From Rheum nobile (Eukaryota > Streptophyta > Magnoliopsida > Caryophyllales > Polygonaceae), in NCBI GenBank assembly GCA_027886185.1, contig WOAB01000056.1:14756001-14820000 (forward strand): a stretch of DNA of 64,000 nt. The letters run 5' to 3'. Positions 58,814 to 64,000 of the stretch are shown one piece after another. Numbering within the stretch: the stretch's first letter is position 1; the number at the start of each line of letters is the position of its first letter. The translations under genes and the position numbers were made by a program. Under the pieces are notes generated by a model. That model saw only the letters and a program-made list of their open reading frames with translations. It made no database searches and was not told the origin of the DNA.

Positions 58814-59290
58814 TTTCGTTTCCCTTTATTATTGACGCCTATACACCTGCTTCAGCTTTGTGCGGGGGCAACGCACATTCTCATGATTCCTTGAGAGCAG
58901 AATACCATTATGGCTGATTTTGCACCAGACATTCATTCAAGTTGGCTCCAAAGAGAAGAGACCTTGTTCACTAGATCTACATACGAGACGCGCAATACAC
59001 ATCTATATAGTGCCTGTGATGTGATGTTTGAGCTAAGATTCTATGGCCGTTTTGTTACTTTTGTTGTAGGTGAGAATACGGGCTTGTTTGAATTCTTTTT
59101 ATTTATTGTGGGCGGGGTTCAAATTATTTTCCCATTTGTATCATCATTGAAAGGTCTGCTTATAAATATATGTTGGCGATTAGGAAGAGAAAATTTTGGG
59201 AAGGGCTTGCTTGGTTTTTGTTTTTGTTTCTTTCTATTGAACTAGTTTTCCTTGTTTAAGCAGTGCAGACTGCAAGATGTAACTATTTTG
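58814..59290 (+). other. TRN1: TRN1 3' UTR and termination region
   Basis: T-rich sequence after the stop, without further TRN1-like coding. The 111-codon ORF at 58910-59245 is compositionally non-coding (runs of Phe/Leu/Cys). The poly(A) site is not determined. Confidence 0.5.
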
Positions 59291-59810
59291 AAACGCTTGA
59301 GTCCTTGTTATCGCCTCGAGTTCTTGAATGAAGAACTTGTATGATTATTTGCTACAAGTGATCAAAGTTGCACCTGGGCTATCCTAAGTTATGGACTGGA
59401 TCATATACACAGGGGATATAAAAAAGTGTCATCTTTTTAGGTAAATTAGTACAAAGTTTGTCAGTTTTTTGTAAATTTTCCCATGCCTGTAATCAGTAAA
59501 ACCCAATCAATTTCTGCTAATCCAAATATCAGGGTTTGTTCATGTTTGTGCTTGGTGATATAAAATTACTGATTCACCTGATTACTAGTGGTCCGTTCTT
59601 TCCCCATCCTTCGTAAGGTGACTCTTTGTTTGATTGTGTGATTAAGGATCAATATACTACATGTCTACAATAGCAGTATACATTGATTTGACTACATGCG
59701 CTTTTCATTGGCTTGTTTAGTGTCTCTACTCAATACTATCACCATACACAATATGGTAAAAGGTTGCATATATTTGGTGAAACCTCATTGAGTTTGCCCT
59801 TCAACGCCAC
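59291..59810. other. Spacer downstream of TRN1
   Basis: No gene or element end is seen. Confidence 0.5.
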
Positions 59811-59813
59811 TAA

Positions 59814-60259
59814 GAGCATTCCTTATGGGGGCTTATTCATGGGGCTTAAACAATTTATTTTATTAAAATATTAACACTTTAGTTTAAGCCTCCCCTTGAG
59901 GCTTAAAAAAGGGCAAAAGTTTAAGCCCCAATCCATGGGGCTTAAACTAAAGTGAGCATCACATGCCGCTCCGTTATTGGAGCCGTGTTTTTCAATGGGC
60001 TTTTCAAAAGAAAAAAATTGTTTATTTAAAATTTTAAACATTAAAATAAAAAATAAAAAATATCATAATTCTAGTTTCATTTTTCTCTATCTATAGACAT
60101 CCATTTTAAATATATTTAATATAAATATAAATTGGGTTCAAAAGTCACTCCAAAAACCCCTCCATTAAAATGTTCTTTTGACATGGGACTTAAATAGAGG
60201 CTTAAACTCAAAAAGCCTCCATTTAAGCCTCTCATTTGAGTCCCCCATAAGGGGTGCTC
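59814..60259. mobile_element. Harbinger/Tourist-type MITE
   Basis: Inverted ends GAGCATTCCTTATGGGGG and (inverted right) GAGCACCCCTTATGGGGG differ at two positions. The TAA target duplication is present (59811-59813 and 60260-60262). The 446-bp interior has repeated GGGGCTTAAA words in both directions. Confidence 0.88.
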
Positions 60260-60262
60260 TAA

Positions 60263-62570
60263 GGATTAAGTTTATAAATATTTTGCTTGTTTAATTATCG
60301 AAATTATTTCATATGCTCACAGTTACCCTGGTTTGCTGTAGCTTCAAAGGCACACTACGAGAACTACTATCTAGCAACGGCCCAAGTATTGACTCATTAA
60401 TGTTTAGGGTTTTGGGTCCGTTGGCCCTTTAAGAGTTTTCAATTAACAAAACTATTCTTTACTAGTTTTATGTATTTTTTCTATCTCTATTAGTTTATTT
60501 TATTATTATTTTTCATCTCTCTTTTTTGTTTTTTCTCTCTCTAAAATATTGTTTTTTGGGGTTTAGGGTGTAGGGTTTAGGGGGAGGGGGTTAGTTTATT
60601 AATAAAAACGTCGCACATAAGTCATTTACCCAACTCATCCCATTATGTTATGTATCAGGCTATCAGCCCACATTTCCTACTAGCGTCTAGTGTGAGAACA
60701 AGTTAGTGTTTTACAAGCTTAGTTCTCGTGCCTTGCACGAGGTTTGGGTAAAATTTTATATTAATATTTTTTACTAAAAAACATATTAATTTTACATTTT
60801 AAGAAAATATTAAATAAAAAATATATTTAATTAGTGACAATATAAATGAAATTAAGATAAGTCTGATAATATAAAAAATATCTACTAATAATCAATTAAC
60901 AAAGATCAATGTGAATTCGTATATACATAAAATGTGACTAATTAGATGGAAAAAAAATCAAAAGAGAATATTCAAAAATACCTAATATATTCTATCTACT
61001 ATGGAAATATTGGATCAAATGTGAATAATTTATATGTTGAAAAGTAAATCATGATCATATCTAAAATTTTATATATATAATAGGAAAAAAGATAATTTAG
61101 TGTTGTGTCACTATGTGGAGTAGACATGTCGCGCAATGTCAAAACCACAAGTGGTCTTAACTAGGTTTTATTTTAATATTATATAATAGATTAGAAATCA
61201 AGGCTTCAAAGCAATCATATCAATGGGTAATGGATAACCTTCTAAATTTAAAAATATAAAGGTGTGACAAATTAGTTATAAGATATGATAATACGTAATC
61301 CCTACAACTAATTAAAATAATGTCGTTCCACAAACAATAAATATCTAATTCAATTTTTTGAGATATTTAAAAACTATTAATTTAAGAAACAATTAAATAA
61401 TCCTGGTATATATAATATATCATTTAGATGAGATATTTATGATTAGATTGAATTTTAAATTTTAAAAAAAATCTAAATAACAAAAATGAATTTTGATTTG
61501 GATATTGTGCTGACAATCAAGTATTAATTTTAAAAAATGCAATTGACATGACTTTTAGTTTAATTGGGAAGTGTTCACTGTAGATATCATGTTTCTTAAT
61601 CTTTTATTTTATCAGATATGTTTTATTTACTCATTATTTTTTTACCGAAAGTTGTTATAGCCAAATCTTTTGACATATCATACGACGATTAGGTAAAATG
61701 TAAAATAAGTTAATAGTGTAAAAAATTATTCGGGCTAATTAAGAACCATGAGCTAAAATGGAAAATTAAGAATTTTAAAGAAATATCAATCATAAATATG
61801 TATCCTAAATTAGTTTTAGATATGTATTTTCGATCTCATATCAAATATCTAACAAAAATAGTTATAACTAAAACTTATGATCTTCGATTTTCTATTTAAC
61901 TTTTATTTAGTTTACAATCATATATCATTTTTTATGAATTTTATTTAGTTTACAATTATTATCCACAAATATGTAGCAATTAATTACCTCATTTTTTATA
62001 GTTGCTATTTAATTTTCAATTGACCATTAATTTTTGTTGTTAAGATTTTACAGTATATGATATTCAATTAGTCTCACTTTTTGAAAAAAACACAATTACT
62101 TGAACTGTTGTGTTCCGACTAATGGCTAGAACTGTGGCTTTAAAGATTTTTTGTCAATTAAAAGCTCCAAATCCTTTACAGAGACGAATGTCGCGATGAA
62201 CTATAGATTCCAAGACGGTGACATGGCAGAGGATGTGCAGATCAATGCTCATCGGTGATGGTCTGGCGATGGCAATAAAGGGAGATCGACCATGGAGGGG
62301 GGGAAATGACGCTCACCTACGATGACGGTTGAGCTTTGCAAGAGGCGAAAGTAGGGGTAGCAGCGAAACCAGTGTTCTAGATAATCTTTTTTGAAAAAGA
62401 CTCACACGAAGATCAGTCCAATTCTTCTTCTTTTTTGCGAGAGGAGATCAATCCAACTCTGAGTTGAATAGTGTTGTGAAGGTTTTGTATTTGTAATTTT
62501 TGTGATTAATTTTTATTTAAATTAGAAAAAGAGTACTACTAGATTTAAAATAAAATCTTTGATATATAGG
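60263..62570. other. AT-rich intergenic spacer
   Basis: Only faint signals: CACTACGAGAACTACTATC at 60353 (possible CACTA-type end), a short telomere-like TTTAGGG patch near 60556-60590, and a perfect 7-bp hairpin CTCGTGC-CTT-GCACGAG at 60725-60741 next to CTTAG, which could be a minus-strand Helitron 3' end. No ORF of interest. Confidence 0.5.
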
Positions 62571-63285
62571 GTGGGGCCATTACTAAATAGAGCACCCACT
62601 ATTTTATAATTTAGAACCCCCTCTACACATATATAAGTATTTTGTTCCAAAATTACAAACATAACACCCTCATTTTCTTCATCTCTCTCTCTCTCTCTCT
62701 CTCACTTGTGCAAAATCAGCCCCCTCTTTCAAAGTTTAGCCACTAAATCGCCATCAATTCAGATCAACCATCCCCTTAAAAATGTAATTTTTGTTGTGTG
62801 TTCACTAATTTAGTATATAGTTGTTGTAATTTCGAATTTAGGGTTTTGTTGAATTTTGAAGATTGAATTTTATGTATCATAAACTCGAATTTGTGTTATA
62901 AATTCGAAATTGTAAGCTTATAGATCAATAAAACGTGTAATGGATATAATTTAGATTGATTTTCGTATAAATTTCATTCGCATGGTGGTCTATATCACCA
63001 TTTTTGAAGGGCGGAGAAGACTACGTTCTAAGGGAGAAGACGATGTTCCATCCGTCACGAAGGAACACGTTCCATCCGTCACGGTGGAACATCGTCTTCT
63101 CCATCAGAGGAACACAGTTCCTCCGTGGTCAACGCATGGAGGAACGCAGTTGGTCCATGAGTTGACCACGGAGGTACAGAGTTCCTCCTTGAATTGACCA
63201 TGGACGAACGCATCTTCTCCATGATCAACTCATGGACGTAGGGTGTGTACTATAAAGAAATATATGGTGGGCGTTAAATAGCAAC
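62571..63285. mobile_element. Small MULE-related element with CGTCACGG words
   Basis: Left GGGTGGGGCC...AAATAGAGCACCCAC and inverted right GGTTGCTATTTAACGCCCACC are similar and share the TATTTAACGCCC core with the end of the large MULE. The interior holds two CATCCGTCACG words (63050, 63072) and a perfect palindrome with 18-bp arms (63033-63050 and 63085-63102). A (CT)n run lies at 62684-62704. Exact ends and target duplication are not resolved. Confidence 0.55.
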
Positions 63286-63471
63286 CATGTATAATTAAAT
63301 TCTTATAAAAAAAGTGAAAAAAATATGATTTGTGACATTTTAATGAGGGAATGCCATGTGGCATAATTTTTAGTTTATTATATAATAGTATATTTTTTCA
63401 GTTATATAACATATTATACAATGCTTGCAATCAATGAAACCAAATACTCGGAGAATGAGATCACGTATTAA

Positions 63472-63705
63472 GGCTTTGTTTGGTTAGGGTTGTTTATTGT
63501 TGATAAACTATTTTTTCAAAAAATCTACTTTTATATATTTCGATAAACGTATAATAATTTTTTTTTACTACTCACACTTTACTAATAAAATACACACATA
63601 CCAATAAAAATTACATTTTTACCAAACATATTTTTTTATACAACCATATTTATCAACTACTTATATACAAAAAACTATTTATAAACTACACTACCTAACA
63701 AACCC
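63472..63705. mobile_element. Harbinger/Tourist-type MITE
   Basis: Ends GGCTTTGTTTGGTTAG and (inverted right) GGGTTTGTTAGGTAGT are similar, and TAA flanks both sides (63469-63471 and 63706-63708). 234 bp, AT-rich. Confidence 0.75.
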
Positions 63706-63708
63706 TAA

Positions 63709-64000
63709 GAAAAATAAAATTGAACTTTCACATATCCATAACTATATAATCAACACATTAATTAAGCATTAAAAGTTAATATTTATATGGATTGAAGAAA
63801 TAAATTTTTACTAATCTAATCAAATATGCATTGATTATATTTTTTGGAGTTTGAAACTAGAGATTTAAAATGACTTTTTTATTAGTACCCTTCTTCGAGA
63901 AGTAACTATCCGACTTCTCTTAATTAATATGAAAGAACTAATTAGAATTGGTAAATGAGGTTAGATACTTTAATTCACTTTCAACAAGATGCAGTTTATA
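63709..64000. other. AT-rich end of window
   Basis: No feature recognised. Confidence 0.5.

Noticed and set aside
58910..59245. 111-codon ORF after the TRN1 stop
   Set aside because: Lies in the 3' UTR; Phe/Leu/Cys-rich composition is typical of T-rich non-coding DNA.
60353..60420. CACTA-like end with CAACGGCCC and GGGTCCGTTGGCCC words
   Set aside because: Only one end and short similarity; kept as a weak note in the spacer entry.
60556..60590. Interstitial telomere repeat
   Set aside because: Only two or three imperfect TTTAGGG units, within chance for AT-rich DNA.
1..64000. tRNA or rRNA genes
   Set aside because: Only primer-site complements of tRNA 3' ends were found, always next to LTRs; no cloverleaf genes recognised.

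Overview
This is a plant nuclear window, almost certainly from a eudicot. Its only intact host gene is TRANSPORTIN-1 (karyopherin beta-2), with 29 exons on the + strand at 45.2-58.8 kb. The start, the stop and every GT/AG junction can be read directly, and the 891-aa product is close to the length known for plant TRN1. I saw no rRNA, tRNA, CRISPR array or bacterial-type gene.

The first 45 kb is a nest of transposable elements. 1-6960 is the 5' part of a minus-strand Ty3/gypsy element with a 2.27-kb LTR and an initiator-tRNA-Met primer site. 7413-10064 is a Mutator-like element with a 10-bp target duplication; it carries a piece of a BTB/POZ-type host gene. From about 10.8 to 31.2 kb lies a decayed Mutator-like element coding for a FAR1/MULE transposase and an OTU-like protein on + and a plant-mobile-domain protein on -. 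Several elements are stacked inside it: a Tat-type gypsy element with an antisense extra ORF, a CACTA end with strong hairpins, a 1.6-kb hAT-like element, a deleted Athila-type element, a gypsy LTR fragment and a 3.1-kb solo LTR with a perfect 5-bp target duplication.

31.8-43.7 kb holds two copies of a Helitron-like sequence. One copy contains an hAT MITE (8-bp target duplication) and a larger element inserted in a TA tract; the other copy still shows both empty sites. A nearly complete but pol-less Athila-type retrotransposon (33026-41395, target duplication CTTCA) sits just inside the left end of the TA-tract element. That element also carries an unrecognised 141-aa ORF and a 90-bp tandem repeat.

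TRN1 has a 521-bp foldback MITE about 330 bp before its ATG and another MITE in intron 7. Downstream lie two Harbinger-type MITEs, a small MULE-type element related to the 10.8-kb one, and AT-rich spacer.

The most unusual signal is a GC-rich palindromic word, CACCGCCCCGCGGTGG and variants. It recurs in the LTRs, in the gag coding region in two reading frames, and in the 3' region of the Athila-type family. Element boundaries are given as exact only where target duplications or termini could be read. Family names come from motif recognition, not from a database search.
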